A DNA stretch of 64,000 nucleotides from Nymphalis io. Its lineage: Eukaryota > Arthropoda > Insecta > Lepidoptera > Nymphalidae. Position numbers and translations under genes: made by a program. The notes under the pieces were generated by a model that saw nothing but the letters and a program-made list of their open reading frames with translations, made no database searches and was not told where the DNA came from. The first letter of the stretch is position 1, and the number at the start of each line of letters is the position of its first letter. The stretch spans positions 62,001 through 126,000 of the forward strand of contig NC_065904.1 in NCBI RefSeq assembly GCF_905147045.1. Reading direction: 5' to 3'. Positions 43,202-55,642 of the stretch are shown piece by piece.

Positions 43202-44539
43202 GTCTTGTGCAGCAATAGTTAACGAAGAGCAAAAATTCAAGTTATTTATGACGTCACAACATCGATTACAATATGATGTGATACTCGTATTTGTACAAAA
43301 GTTAATGTTATAAATATAAAATTTTTGAAAAATCTTAAGTTACAGAATTTAAAAGTTTTAAGTATTTATATCGAATCGTAACTTAAACGTATAATTTTAC
43401 TTAAAAGTATTTTGAATTAAACTTCTCATCAATTTAAAAACTAAACTGCATTCTTTACGGTTTCTATGCAGTGACCAACAAATGTCTTACGCTGTGTGAT
43501 TGATTGCCCATTAAAATGTTATTACAGCTACATTTCCAGATATTATGTCTTTTTGCTCCTCTTTTTAGGATTTAAATACTTACGCGATGTCGTCGGAGCA
43601 GTTTCGATCAACGATCGACGTGAACAGGTTTTTTTCAGTTTCAACAAAATTACATTTGTAATTGAAATTCAATAAACTACTGCGTACTGTTGCCGCTTTA
43701 TCTTCAAAACAAACCGCACTGTGATATTACTGTGGTTTATATAGGTTTTAAATGCTCCTAATACAATAATTACCTTCAAAGCTTGCAAGTAACCGGTTCG
43801 CTCGTGAACACATTCCTTCGCTTCCCTCGCTTGTCCTCCGTTCTACATCGAAGGCTCTGCCGACGCTTTTTAGTTAATGTCATTAGCACTATTAGCCATG
43901 TTGGAGCGAATACACAGATACTGTTAACGTCTGTCAAGTTTTTCATTCCTCGAGTGATAGAAAGGTTACCGTCCACCGAGAAGACGTCGCTACGACGGCC
44001 TGAGATTTATGATGCTATTGCTGTATCATCTTTTTATATTTTGCTTTTTTGCAAACACACATAGGACGGATAGCACCTCGTGGTTTGTATAATGTGCTCA
44101 TTACATATGATCATATTATTTATGAAATAAAAATTATAATGCAATCTCGCAATATGTAAAGAGATTTAATATTAATTCTAGAATGTTAGGGCGATATTGA
44201 TGATGGTTGATGACTATGATGACAAAATTCTTAAATCTCTTGTAGCATAACATATAATATTTTACCAGTCTAAGTATAAAGTAAAGCCAATAAGAAAAGC
44301 GAATTTAACATCACCAATATTGGACACTGTTGGTAGCCCAGCATAGTGCGACGCGTGCCTGGAAAGATCGGTTGTTACTTTTTATCGCAGTTAGAAGCGG
44401 TCGTGTGAATTATGTTAAACTGCGTGAAGCCAGCGCCAGGCTAGCGATGAGACGTCCGGCTCAGATAATGCACCTTCATTAGCTAGACCGAGGTGAGCTG
44501 GGATTAATATTATATGACATGATTTACATTTGCATTTAT
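43202..44539. other. non-coding DNA with an ambiguous exon-like patch
   Basis: At 43584-43718 the minus strand is open for 44 codons and ends at a strong gtaagt donor. At 43587-43627 the + strand starts ATG TCG TCG GAG. Neither reading is supported by a recognisable protein. Nothing else is seen. Confidence 0.3.
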
Positions 44540-44612
44540 TTTAAAAAAAAAGTCAAAATCAAAATCCTTTATTCAACATTGAAGTATTACTTACTTATTG
44601 ATAGTCAAACTA
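44540..44612 (-). repeat. CR1-like LINE 3' tail
   Basis: 'caaaatcctttattcaacat' and 'tacttattgatagtcaaac' match the 3' end of the LINE at 4498 and include an AAAATC-type tail. Confidence 0.55.
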
Positions 44613-44614
44613 GA

Positions 44615-46702
44615 ATTTTTTTTTTTTTTTTTTTCAGCCTTTTGCCGTCCACTGCTGGACGAAAGCCTCCCCCATAGAACGCCAACCATCCCGATCTTGG
44701 GCAGTCCGCATCCATCCCGAACCTGCCACCTTTTTTAAATCGTCGGATTTTTAAATCGGTGGTCTCCACTCCAACACGTGTCGGCTCCATCGGCCATCAA
44801 TGCGCCTGGAGACATGACCAGCCCACTTCCACTTCAGCGAGCTAATTCTAAGCGCGATGTCGGTGACTTTAGTTCTCTGGCGAATGTCCTCATTTCGGAT
44901 TCTATCTGCCAGAGAAACCCCAAGCATCGCGCGTTCCATTGCTCGCTGAGCGACCCTAAATTGGTGGACCAGTCCTACGGTAAGTGTCCACGTTTCGGCA
45001 CCGTAAGTCATTACAGGTAGAACGCACTGATTGAAGACCCTGGTCTTAAGCGACTGTGGGATCGACGATTCAAAAATATGACGTAACCTCCCGAATGCCG
45101 CCCAGCCCAAACGTATTCTTCTTTTAGCCTCCTTCTCAAAGTTGTGCCGGCCAAGTTGTTTAGTTTGGCCCAGGTAGATATATTCCTGCACAACTTCAAG
45201 TGGAGAGCCATTTACGACCACTGGTCTCGGGGATACATGACGGTTTGCCATAATTTTGGTCTTTTCAATGTTCATCCCGAGACCTACTTGTCTTGAAGAA
45301 TCGCTCAGGCTGTTTAGCATCTCTTCCAAATCCTGCAGAGTCTCCGCCATGATGACAATGTCGTCGGCAAATCGCAGATGTGTAATGTGTTGGCCATTTA
45401 TATTAATGCCGCGTCCGTTCCAATCGAGCGTCTTGAAGACGTCCTCCAATGCATTGGTAAAGAGTTTCGGTGATATTACATCTCCCTGTCTTACCCCGCG
45501 ATGCAATTGGATTGGTCTTGTGCTCTGATCTTGTACTTGGACGGTCATGGTTGCGGCTTCGTACAAACACTTTACCACCTAGACATACCGACAGTCAATT
45601 AGGCATCTCTGCATGGATTCCAGAACAGCCCAGGTCTCGATGGTATCGAAGGCTTTTTCGTAGTCCACAAACGCTAGGCATAGAGGCTGATTATATTCCT
45701 CGGTCTTCTGTATTATTTGCCTTAGTGTGTGTATGTGGTCTACGGTACTGAAGCCTTTTCGAAACCCAGCCTGCTCCACGGGTTAGAAGTCATCGAATTT
45801 TCGGGCAAGACGATTCGTGATTACCCTCGAAAACAATTTGTAAACATGGCTTAAAAGTGAAATGGGGCGGTAGTTTTTCAGAAGAGCTTTATCGCCCTTC
45901 TTGAAAAACAGCACCACCACACTTCTGCTCCATGTCTTCGGTGTTATACCATTGTGGAGGACGGAATTAAAGATGTTAGCCAGCTCTCTCAGAACTGGTG
46001 TGCCTCCTGCTTTGAGAAGCTCTGAGGTAATTCCGTCATCTCCTGGAGCCTTTTTGTTTCCAAGTTGCCCGAGAGCAATCCTAATCTCGCCCAAATCGAT
46101 GTCGGGAAGATCGTCTGATAGATGGCGTGTTAGTCTGGCTCGTGGGTCATCCGCACTGTGGGACTCAGGTGGAGGTACTCGTGATGAGTATAAATCGCCA
46201 TAGTACTTTTCGACTTCAGCTAGAATCTCTGGTTTTGAGGTGACGGTTGTGCCTTGTATGGTTCTGAGTTTTGTCAGGTGACAACAGGAGGTATGTGACT
46301 TTGCAAAAACCTTTGAGTGAGTGCTATAGCATCTTCAATATTCCGGGTATTCGCTCGTCTTGTGTCACGCCTTATTAGTTTTTTAACCTTCCTGTTAAGT
46401 GCCTGACACTCAGATGGCGTCATGTTCTGCTGTTCTCGTCTCCTCGTCATCTCGTTCAGAGTTTCGCCTGAGAGCTTCGACTTACGTCCATTGCTCTTTT
46501 GTCGAAAGTAATTCTGGCCTACCTCGCGGATGACACGCACCAGACCATTGGTGGCGTCGTCAATGCCCTGCCTGGTTTCCAACATGGCAAATCGGTTCTG
46601 TAGTTCCAGCTGGAAGCTTTCGCAACCAGCTTCGACCTGAGGCAGAGTTGGTCTAAGAGTCGACTTCATTAACCGCGATCGTTCTATTTTAGTGTTAATA
46701 TT
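44615..46702 (-). mobile_element. RTE LINE, 5'-truncated second copy
   Basis: The same family as the element at 12975, inverted. On the minus strand: MKSTLRPTLPQ at 46669, KKAPGDDGITSELLKAGG, KNYRPISLLSHVYKLFSRV, EKAFDTIETWAVLE, RRGVRQGDVISPKLFTNA-type motif, and HLRFADDIVIMAETL. MTYGAETWTLTVGL and KWAGHVSRRIDGRW follow. Compared with the first copy, Gln and Glu codons are now TAG near 45780 and 45577, and a frameshift lies between 46094 and 46274. It is older and more decayed. The 3' end abuts a T-run at 44615-44634. Confidence 0.88.
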
Positions 46703-47097
46703 CTAATAACTAGAAAATACCTCCTAGAATATCTTGTTACACATTAACTTTTTCAAATTACTTAAATTCATTTCTTAATTAATGACTCTCACCTACCTAT
46801 TGTTTCCAAAGAGTTGGCAACAATATAAACAAAAGGATGGAATATTTTTTTTCATTCCAATGCAGATTTAACGTTTTAAATCTTCAGATATGCGCAAAGT
46901 CTGTCAGATCGGTGTGATAAAATAAATTGATTAATATGGTTAATGAATAAATGTCCTCGCAACTTTTTGCTTTATTTGCGAGTCCACCCGACGTGTTTAC
47001 AGTCGACATGCTTTATGCACCGCACTTACTGATGTAAAATAAAAAGAGATAATTAATCAAATAGCAGTGCTACCGGTATTGATGTGTATTTGCATAG
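46703..47097. other. non-coding DNA
   Basis: No feature seen. Confidence 0.4.
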
Positions 47098-47182
47098 CTG
47101 CGACGAGCGTCGCCCGCGAGCCCGCAACCTGTTGCGCCCGACGACTGAGGAGCTGCGACAGGCTGACGTGTACGAAACCACT
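47098..47182 (+). CDS. candidate internal exon of an unidentified gene
   Basis: 85 bp of GC-rich sequence lie between an acceptor ('tttgcatag' ending at 47097) and a strong donor (gtaagt at 47183). The only open frame in this exon is xx-C DERRPRARNLLRPTTEELRQ ADVYETT, charged and helix-like, with GC-rich third positions. It needs two leftover bases from the previous exon and ends in phase 0. I do not recognise the protein. It could instead be a non-coding GC-rich patch. Confidence 0.3.
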
Positions 47183-49484
47183 GTAAGTACTGACTTCGAA
47201 GTTCGTTTGAGTTGATATTATAGCAGTTATGTTTTGTCAGTACACATTTATATTGATCTCAATTAGATTTAGTCAAATTATAAACAAAATACACAGGAAA
47301 ATAATGATATACATTAAATTTTTTATGACAAATATTTAAATTTTAAGAAATTAATTATATGAACCTGATAATTATTATTAGAGCGTACGGTCAGAAACTT
47401 GAAGATAAAAAAGAGCATACGGTAAATAATGTTACGCGTCCTGAAGTCCCTAATAAGAGGATATTAAAGTTGCAATCCTTCACGAACTCTGCCATTAAGG
47501 AGATGGCATTCGTGATAAAACAAACCGCAATTAGTCTGATTATCTAAAGCGACTGAAGCACTCGCTGGAGGCAAAGAGAAATGATAGTCTATACTATATT
47601 TAGCGTATTAGAGCGTATTAGTTTGTTAGATCGTCTGTGTACTTTTGAGAGTTTAATTATTGAAAACAGCATAACACCAGAGGACACTAAGTATTTATTT
47701 ATTTCACCTGGTCAGGTCATTGCCAACTTTCTTCGATAGTTATAGCGTCAGACTTGTTACTTTATCAGGTACACCACTTTGTTCCGCTCTATATTAGCGC
47801 CGTTATAAGAGCCTTAATTTCTGCAATTACGCGTCTAGATTTATTTAATGTAAATCAATACCTTATCTAGAAATAAACTCTTCAAACTCTGACCACGACC
47901 CCGCCGCACGGCCCTGTGTATCTGAAAATATCTACAACGTATTTATTTTTCGCCTTAAATTTTCATTAGCCTTTCGGTATGTGCATGTTTCTCTCAACGA
48001 TAGTTATGACAATTAATTTCAAGTAGGCGATCCATGTGACCCTTCTCACCCTATATCTACACGAGTTATATTTTACTTAAACAACAAATATTGCAGTCAC
48101 ACGGTAAAATTACCTAATTTCTATTTTGATAGGAGAATTATAAGAAATTTGTTCATACTTTTTAAGGAAAATGAAATATTATTCCAACATTTAGTTGCAA
48201 GACACTTAAGCACAAAAGCAGCTAAAATATTCATAATATTTATTTATTTCTGATAAGTAACTCTTTTTGACATCAGTACACCGTGACAGTTTATTATATT
48301 CGTAAATGAATTCGTACTTACATAAATACGTACGTAAATAAATTATACTTATGCAATTCAAAAGTATTAAAATATAATGTAACTTGGAGCGAGTGTGCGA
48401 GTTGCTTGTTTAATATGACTCTAATGGAAAAGTTTTTATATTTCAGTTACCGCTTTGGGATCTAAAACATGTCACTTGTCTGCCTGTCTTGCCTTATGAA
48501 TTATGATATAATGTAATTAATTTCTAGTTCCAGTACCTAATTGGCATAACACATTACGCATGGAGATATGTATCAGTTGCATCAGGTCAGGCGCTCGCCA
48601 ACTTTTTACATCTAATGTCGAGTTGCTTGTATCTAAGATATCTAAATTCAAAGATAATGGTTGATATTATTATCATTTACAATTTTTATTGATTTTGTGT
48701 CGATTCTTAATGATATGCCATAATAATGTAAAATAAGGTAGTATGATTCTTTTTTTAAAAATATAACTCAAAACTTTCTCTTCTCATTTGGATCTCTCAA
48801 GGTTAAAACGTTTTTTAAACAAATTTAATTTAATCTGTCTACATACTTACTCCCATTGATCCATTGGCTGCCTAATTAAAGTTTAGATTTAAGATTTTTT
48901 TTATTCCCTTACTTTAGCTCTTTATGCAAACTAATCGAAGGCACCGTTTCGCCCGCGTGGCGTCAGCTTGTGACGAAAAACCCTTAAAATCTCTCACCGT
49001 GTCTTCTTAAAGTTTTGGTATTTCCTAAATATAATAATAGCGCGTGCGGATAAAATAGCTCGGTATTGGTTTTTATTCTAGCTTGTTTTACAAACACCAT
49101 TGTCTCAAGCTAAAATATTGTTATTATTATTAAAATAAAATAAAGCCTGTATTCATTCTGCACAAAGTAGATATCTAATAGAGAAATAATGATTAAAATT
49201 GGTTCACAAGTTCAGAGTTTTTCGATTATAAAAAAACAAATCTTCGTAATTGAAATTAGGAAATTCCTTTTTATAATATACTTCAGTACATAAAATAATT
49301 AATCCCGCAGGAATCGCCTGATGTGTGGTAATGTCGAAGCTTCAAAGTCATTGCGATACGACCAGCTGTCATCGGTTGATGCTGAATACGTCTCGTGCTG
49401 CGCTGGTGTGGCGAGTGAAAGAGACGGCACTAGAATAGCGGTGAGAAGACGTTATAGAAAACACTATACCTTACACTAGCTTAG
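47183..49484. other. AT-rich non-coding DNA
   Basis: A short patch at 49315-49440 after 'cccgcag' is open in one frame and followed by gtgaga. It is too weak to call. Nothing else is seen. Confidence 0.3.
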
Positions 49485-49558
49485 CCAGGATTTGATCCTG
49501 CGATCTTCGTTTAAGATTCACGTGTGTGTTTACGCGTTAAAATTCATTGGGCCATGCC
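49485..49558 (-). repeat. decayed SINE-A head
   Basis: 'aggatttgatcctgcgatct', 'taagattcacg' and 'gggccatgcc' match the reverse complement of the SINE-A tRNA-like head with many changes. Confidence 0.45.
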
Positions 49559-52096
49559 ACACCTCATCTTACAGAGAGATACGATACGATAATTATTCTT
49601 TAGGTACAGACAGATCAGTCGGTGAATTTGAACGAGAAATATACAAACTAAATTATATTATAGAATACTAATAGCAATTAAATAAAGTTTATTCGGATGT
49701 GAAGTAATATTAAATATTATAATTCAATAATTATTGAAAGCTTTATAATGCTTAATGGCTATTATTGGCGCTTCGTTCATTACGTCATTAAAGCGGGTTC
49801 CTTGTAATGAAGTCAATTAAATAATAACCTTATAAAAATCTATTTCATTAATTGCAAAAGGTGTTGAGTTCAATTTGAAGTCGGACTGTCTGATTGGCGC
49901 GCGCTCATCGCCTCCCGCCCACTTCTTTTGATAGTTATTCGCTCACCAATCGCCAATGTTACCTTGGAAACCTTTTGCGTCTTCTGCTTGTCCGCACGAC
50001 GGCAACGAAGTAACCGGAAGTAATCGTTCAATACGAGTTTTAAGGCAACATTTTAAGCTGAAATATTCTTAATCAAAGTAATGCAGTTAATATTTATACA
50101 TAAAAATGAATAACAAATATGGTATGGTTACGCTCGAAAGGGTCTTAAGATAAAATAATATCTTTTGATCTGTGACAGGCGTATCAAGTGTGACATGCGA
50201 ATCATTTTATACGAATTGAGGTAAATTATGTATTATTTTTCTAATTTTTATTTATAACTTTGAGTAATTTTTAATTTAATATCATTAATGTTATAAGAAT
50301 ATACTAAGAAAATAAAAAAAGAACTATACAGACATGATATTACAAAATCACTCCTTCCAAACGATAGTCCTGTGGCATTGTACCTATGACGTTGACACTG
50401 TTCTCTCTCTGAACCGCTTATATTATATTATATAGTTTAGAGGACATTTTCAATAACTGATCCCCCATTCGGTTTTACTACAACTTATTATATTTTATTA
50501 TATTATAAAACTTTAATTGATGGCAACAAGGCGAGGCGAGTACGAGGCGAAGTATTTATACTTCAAGTGAAATCGATGTACGCGAATCGATGTACGTACA
50601 TATGTATGTCTGGGACACGTGAGATGTTATGTACATGAACAATTGTACAGTAAAAGTCTGCGATAAAATCTTATTTCGTTGCTATTGAGTTTATCTAATT
50701 ACCTAATATTTGTGTAATCTTTTGCGTTATATCAAAATGTTTTGAAAAATATTTCATATTTTATTATTTCGCTTTGAAAGATGCGACTCTTTGTATCTTT
50801 ATTAAGTTTGTAATCAAATTGACAATCGTTGGTATTTGTATAACGGTTGATTTCGTTTTTTGATAATTCTAGAAGAAATAAATATTTGTATAATTTTAGG
50901 TACTGCCCGATTTTATTTTAAATTTTTAACATGATTAATATATAAGTACATATTTACTTTAATCGAAGGTATTGTTTTATAAAGTGATTCGCGACTCGTC
51001 TTGAAGGAACAAGGGGGACTTAAAAGTGCACTCGTGAAGTTGTCTGTCACGTCTCGTCGAAGGCTCACGAACAGAGAGCAGGTGCATCATCAGTCATGCG
51101 ATTACAACTTTAATTGCCGTTTGATAAGAGCGGAAATCGTAATGTATAATTTTATGGGCCCATTTATAAAGGCATTAAGGTTTATGATGGACATTCATTA
51201 GTGGGGATAGAAATTAAGAAACATGCACTTGAAGCGCTCGAAAGCGCTGTTCAAGATTAGAGATATTAGCTTTTACGATTGCCAATGTCTAGTCAATGCT
51301 ATCTTTATTGGGATTTTATATTATTCGAGAGAGTTCCCATTTAATGTGTTTATTTTTGTTTATGATAGTACTATTCAAGACTAACTGTAGAAGATTTAGT
51401 TGATTCAGTTGTTCAATATTTTGTATTGAGCGAAACAAGTGTTTATTGCATACGTACTTGACTATTGATTGTGTTAAATGTTAAACAATAATAAACGCGA
51501 TCGAGCCGTACTGTCGTGACTATAATGTAAGTCTCCCGCCGCCTGTCGACGTGTTCGCGCTAATTTCGGGACTACTATGCGGTTTTTATTTCGTTTGTTA
51601 TTGATAGAATATTAAGAAAAATCGCTATTTAAATGATGTGGAAAAAATTGGGCAGTGGCTTATAGTAGGCTGGTTGTTTATCATTTATATACTCTACATC
51701 TACATACCAGGTTAGCCTGTCATTCGCTAGAAATTAAGCTACATAGTAGGTATTACAGTAGGTACATACCGTGGCTTAGCTATTACATGACGAGGCAATG
51801 CGGTGCACCAGGACTTCTTAAGGTATCCCTCAATTTCTCCCCTAGGAGCAATATAAAATAAAAAACAAAATTAAGAGTTATTTATTTAACTAGTTCATAT
51901 TTGCATACTAAAACTACCATGTACCAACTAAATATTGTTGACAGTCATAAAATTCTACTAATAGGTATATTATATAACCAGCTGGCACCGTCTATGGCCT
52001 CCATGTGTGAGTGGTGGTGTCATCTTACTTTCGTCCCACATTATGAGACAGACCTTTTGAAAATGGTGGCCCGTTATTTGTTTTCTTTTTAATAAT
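49559..52096. other. AT-rich non-coding DNA
   Basis: No gene recognised. The + frame at 51001-51201 has no protein character I can identify. Confidence 0.35.
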
Positions 52097-52290
52097 GGTC
52101 AATACCACCCATAGACACTGGCACTAAAAAAATATTAACCATCCCTTACATCGCCAATGCGCCACCAATCTTGGGAACTAAATCGTCCCTTGTAAATACA
52201 GGCAGTATTTACTCTAGCTCATTCACCCTTTAAACGGAACACAATACTAATTGCTGTTTGGGGGTAGAATATGTGATAAGCATGGTACAT
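52097..52290 (-). repeat. repeat B copy (minus)
   Basis: 'aataccacccatagacactg' to 'ggtagaatatgtgat'. It matches the reverse of the copy at 6657 but lacks the 'ctcgtctgggtaggtacc' end. Confidence 0.7.
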
Positions 52291-52298
52291 ACGAATGA

Positions 52299-52307
52299 TA
52301 CTCACCT
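52299..52307. repeat. left target-site duplication of the RTE fragment
   Basis: tactcacct, identical to 52678-52686. Confidence 0.7.
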
Positions 52308-52677
52308 CATCATCATCATCATCATATCAGCCGAAAGACGTCCACTGCTGGGCAAAGGCCTCCCCCAAGGATTTCCACGTTGGCCGGTCTTGCGCTGCCC
52401 GCATCCAACGGCTTCCCGCGACTCGTTCTAAGTTGTCGGTCCACCTTGTAGGGGGCCTGCCCACGCTGCGTCTTCCGGTTCGTGGTCACCACTCGAGAAC
52501 CTTTCTGCCCCAGCGGCCGTCGGTTCTGCGAGCAATGTGCCCCGCCCACTGCCACTTCAATTTAGCAATTCTTCGGGCTATGTCGGTCACTATGGTTTGC
52601 CTGCGGATGTCATCATTTCTGATTCGATCTCGCAGAGAAACTAGCAGTATGAAATATCCATAAGTCATCATTGGCAG
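52308..52677 (-). mobile_element. RTE LINE 3' fragment with an internal filler
   Basis: On the minus strand it reads LPMMTYG at its upstream end, then jumps to VSLRDRIRNDDIRRQT and KWQWAGHIARRTDGRW, runs to the protein end and finishes in a (GAT)n tail at 52308-52327. About 27 codons found in the copy at 12975 (AETWTL to the AMLG region) are missing. They are replaced by 17 bp (52641-52657) identical to the DNA just outside the insertion (52685-52701). The 9-bp duplication tactcacct flanks the whole. Confidence 0.85.
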
Positions 52678-52734
52678 TACTCACCTAGCAGTATGAAATA
52701 TACTTTACGACTTATTCTCATACCTACCAAATAT

Positions 52735-52830
52735 ACATAAAAAATTTCATCGCAAAAATTGATCGAACCGTTTCGGAGAAGTGCGACCACAAACACCGTG
52801 ACACGAGATTTTTGTATATAAGATTTATAT
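52735..52830 (+). repeat. lepidopteran dispersed repeat fragment
   Basis: 'aaatttcatcgcaaaaattg' and 'cgaaccgtttcggagaagtg' are typical of a common butterfly and moth repeat; here it is a short decayed piece. Confidence 0.45.
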
Positions 52831-52884
52831 AAAAAAGGTTTATTAGCGACATCTGTAACAAAAAATGCAAGGCCACACCGCCTT

Positions 52885-53010
52885 CATCCGTGGTGGTAGG
52901 TCTTTGTGCTAAGTTTCGGCTTGAAGGGAATATTTGTCAGTGTCATTACATATCTAACATCTAAGATTTCTTGGTGACGTATTGACGGTATAGTGAATAG
53001 TTATACCGCT
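52885..53010 (+). repeat. decayed repeat B copy
   Basis: 'tggtggtaggtctttgtgct' then 'ttcggcttgaaggga', similar to the start and middle of repeat B. Confidence 0.5.
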
Positions 53011-55084
53011 TAACATAGTGACCTATTTGTATCTTCGTATTATAAATAGGAAAGAGTTCAGCATATAAATACTAACTAACCCAATTTATACATGACAATT
53101 CCAAGCCGATGGGTACATAATGAGATATTCAAGTGTATTATCATTGTAAATAGTTTTCTCAGGAAGTAATATCTTGTAATTACAGCCAGTGTCTGGTAAC
53201 GAGTCCTGCGCTATTACATTGATATGGCGGTATAATTGCAACGTACTATTACATGAAATTATCGACTGTGCTGCCGCCGGCGGCCGCGGGCTCTTGTGCG
53301 AAGCGAGAACATATTTTTTAATAGACGCGTCTGAGTGTGAACAAGGTAACATTTGACAATTATGAAATCAGTAAAACGATAGGATTTAGAAAGCAATAAA
53401 TGATTGTACTAATTTGTTATTGTCTTATGTATGTGGCGATTTCCTTATCCATGGCCAAATGTAAAACTCACAGAGTTCCCTTAGAATTTAATTACCATTT
53501 TATTTTTGTTCTTAATTAAACTTTTTATCTAAATTATATATCAGTGACATATTAGCCAGATAAAATGTATTTTTTTAAATATTTGATATAAATGATTATT
53601 TGTTAAAACATTTTATACTTGTATGGAAAAATAAATGAGGCCCAAGTAAAGAAAACGGTAAGACTCCCAATAAGCAGTGTACGCTGAACTGGCAACTAAT
53701 TTGGTGAGTTTTACGTTGTTTTTATTAAATTAACAAATTGTGACTACTGGTTACGTTTGTTCTGACGCAAAGTAAGCCCATCTGTGTAGAAGCCATCGAC
53801 TCATCATCATTTAAATTCTAGTTACAAGTGTATTTCAGAATAGAAAAAAAAAACAAATATGTACCTTTAATATAAAAGTAATTTAGTTTTACTTAATCTG
53901 TGTGTTTGTTTCCCTTTGCCAACTGTCTATTGAAAATTAACTGAATTATATTTTATATTAGAGGCGCTTTTATTAAAGGGTCACTTAAATTTTAATATTT
54001 TGTTTAAATAATGAAGGATTCATAAAAAAAGAAGTAGGTAAGAAGCAAATGTGAAGTGAAGTGGAAATCCCATATTATGTACTTTGCGTTAAATAAATCT
54101 CATTAATATAGAGTTATATACAAGTCGGTTTTTGACAGTGACGTGTTTCAAATGTAAATAATATTATTTTATAAAAATAGTAATATTCTATGGAGATTTA
54201 TGACACAGTCATTTGAATATCTATTACATAGTACATTCTCACATGAAATTAATTACGCGTGTGTCACGGAGAAAGGAATTAGTGATACAACGCGGTGCGG
54301 GTTCGATTATAGATTGGAGTTCAAACAGATTAATATCATACACTTGTTGGAATAAATCAGACGTGGGAGCGGCGAGCGGCGAGCGGCGGTGCGGTGCGCC
54401 CGCGCACGCGCAGATACAGATCTATCGAGTGCCGTACGGTGTTGTTCGGAATTGATATTATGCTCAAATCAAATGGTTATCTATATTATTTATTTTTAGA
54501 ATATATATACTATGACGTATACACAAGTTATTGTAATTGGTTGGATTTTTGACAAATCAACGTCTTTAAAATGATATTTATGTCTTTCTTATGTCATTTC
54601 GGGTCTAAAGAGTTATTTAATATTATTTTTCTAGATGATTTACAGCGGTTCAAGTTTCATTTGAATTTTAATATACTTAGTTAATTTGAGAAGTATAGTT
54701 ATATCGATAAATATAACCCATTAACGAATTATTAAAACACTAATTATTATGATTTTACTTCTTATTACTACTAAACTAAAACTAATTATAAAGTAACATC
54801 TGTAGACCTATCGAGCCGCAATCTCGCCATCAATATTTTCTGTTCCCATTGTTATATATCAAAACAGTCTTGAAAGTGTTAGATAGAGTTTTTTTCCCTG
54901 TCAGTTATATTTTTGCAATTTAATACAACTTTAAGACACTTGTATAATCAGAATAGTCACCAAAAATGTGAACGATAATTACCTCTTTAAGCGTTCTTCA
55001 TAAAAATGAGTATTTAAAAAAATTCTAATTAAGTAGTTTACAACATTGTATTTTGTTAATATTAAAAATGCGGAATTAACTGTC
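53011..55084. other. non-coding DNA
   Basis: No gene recognised. At 54365-54410 a gagcggc unit is repeated in tandem, followed by CpG-rich DNA. It may be part of a leader or promoter; no firm call. Confidence 0.35.
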
Positions 55085-55170
55085 TCTGTTTGTAACACCT
55101 TTACGGCTAAACCACCTGTTTTTTTATTCCTACCTGCCCCTCCTATTACGCGGGCGAAGCCGCGGGCTAA
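55085..55170 (+). repeat. lepidopteran dispersed repeat end
   Basis: 'tctgtttgtaacacctttac' then 'gcgggcgaagccgcgggcta', the usual end of a very common lepidopteran repeat; the middle is deleted. Confidence 0.6.
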
Positions 55171-55367
55171 AACTATTTATGTATAAGATTCTTTAAAATG
55201 ATGTTTTCGTGTTACCGTTATCAATGTTATTTTTAGTGTATTTTTTATGTATATAAATTATGTATATAATGTAAATAAATTTTCTGTTTTTCACGCTTTG
55301 AAAGTGTTTTGCTATTGTTGTTGCGAATTTTAATATAAATGTATTTATATTCCGACGGGATGAAATA

Positions 55368-55483
55368 TTACGAGTATAATTCCAAGTCATGTTGTGTTTT
55401 CAGCTTGACGTGCGATGTGCGGCGCGGCGCGTCTGCCGCGTGTAACTCGAGGCGGCGTCGCGCCTCGTCGCGCGTCCACAATA
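55368..55483 (-). CDS. candidate terminal exon of an unidentified gene
   Basis: On the minus strand, acceptor 'tgtgtttcag' is followed by a GC-rich frame, two leftover bases then LWTRDEARRRLELHAADAPR and a further 17 residues ending DLELYS and TAA at 55368. GC-rich third positions and the mix of charged residues favour coding. No poly(A) signal is obvious close by, and the opposite strand also has an open frame. I do not recognise the protein. Confidence 0.28.
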
Positions 55484-55642
55484 CTGAAACACAATCACTA
55501 TGAACAGAACGAGTCCTGAACTTAGAGTACATTGCATGCATATCGTGCTGAAAACCGAGACAAAAACAAGGAAAGGATATTTAAAAACCGGACAAAGTTT
55601 AATAGTCACAAACTGATGGAATAGATACGTTCAAATTAAAGC

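Noticed and set aside
49307..49440. Possible exon after 'cccgcag' ending at gtgaga
   Set aside because: Its open frame cannot be joined in phase with the candidate exon at 47098, and no protein is recognisable.
52322..52555. Minus-strand frame of 77 codons
   Set aside because: A frame-shifted shadow of the RTE 3' fragment.
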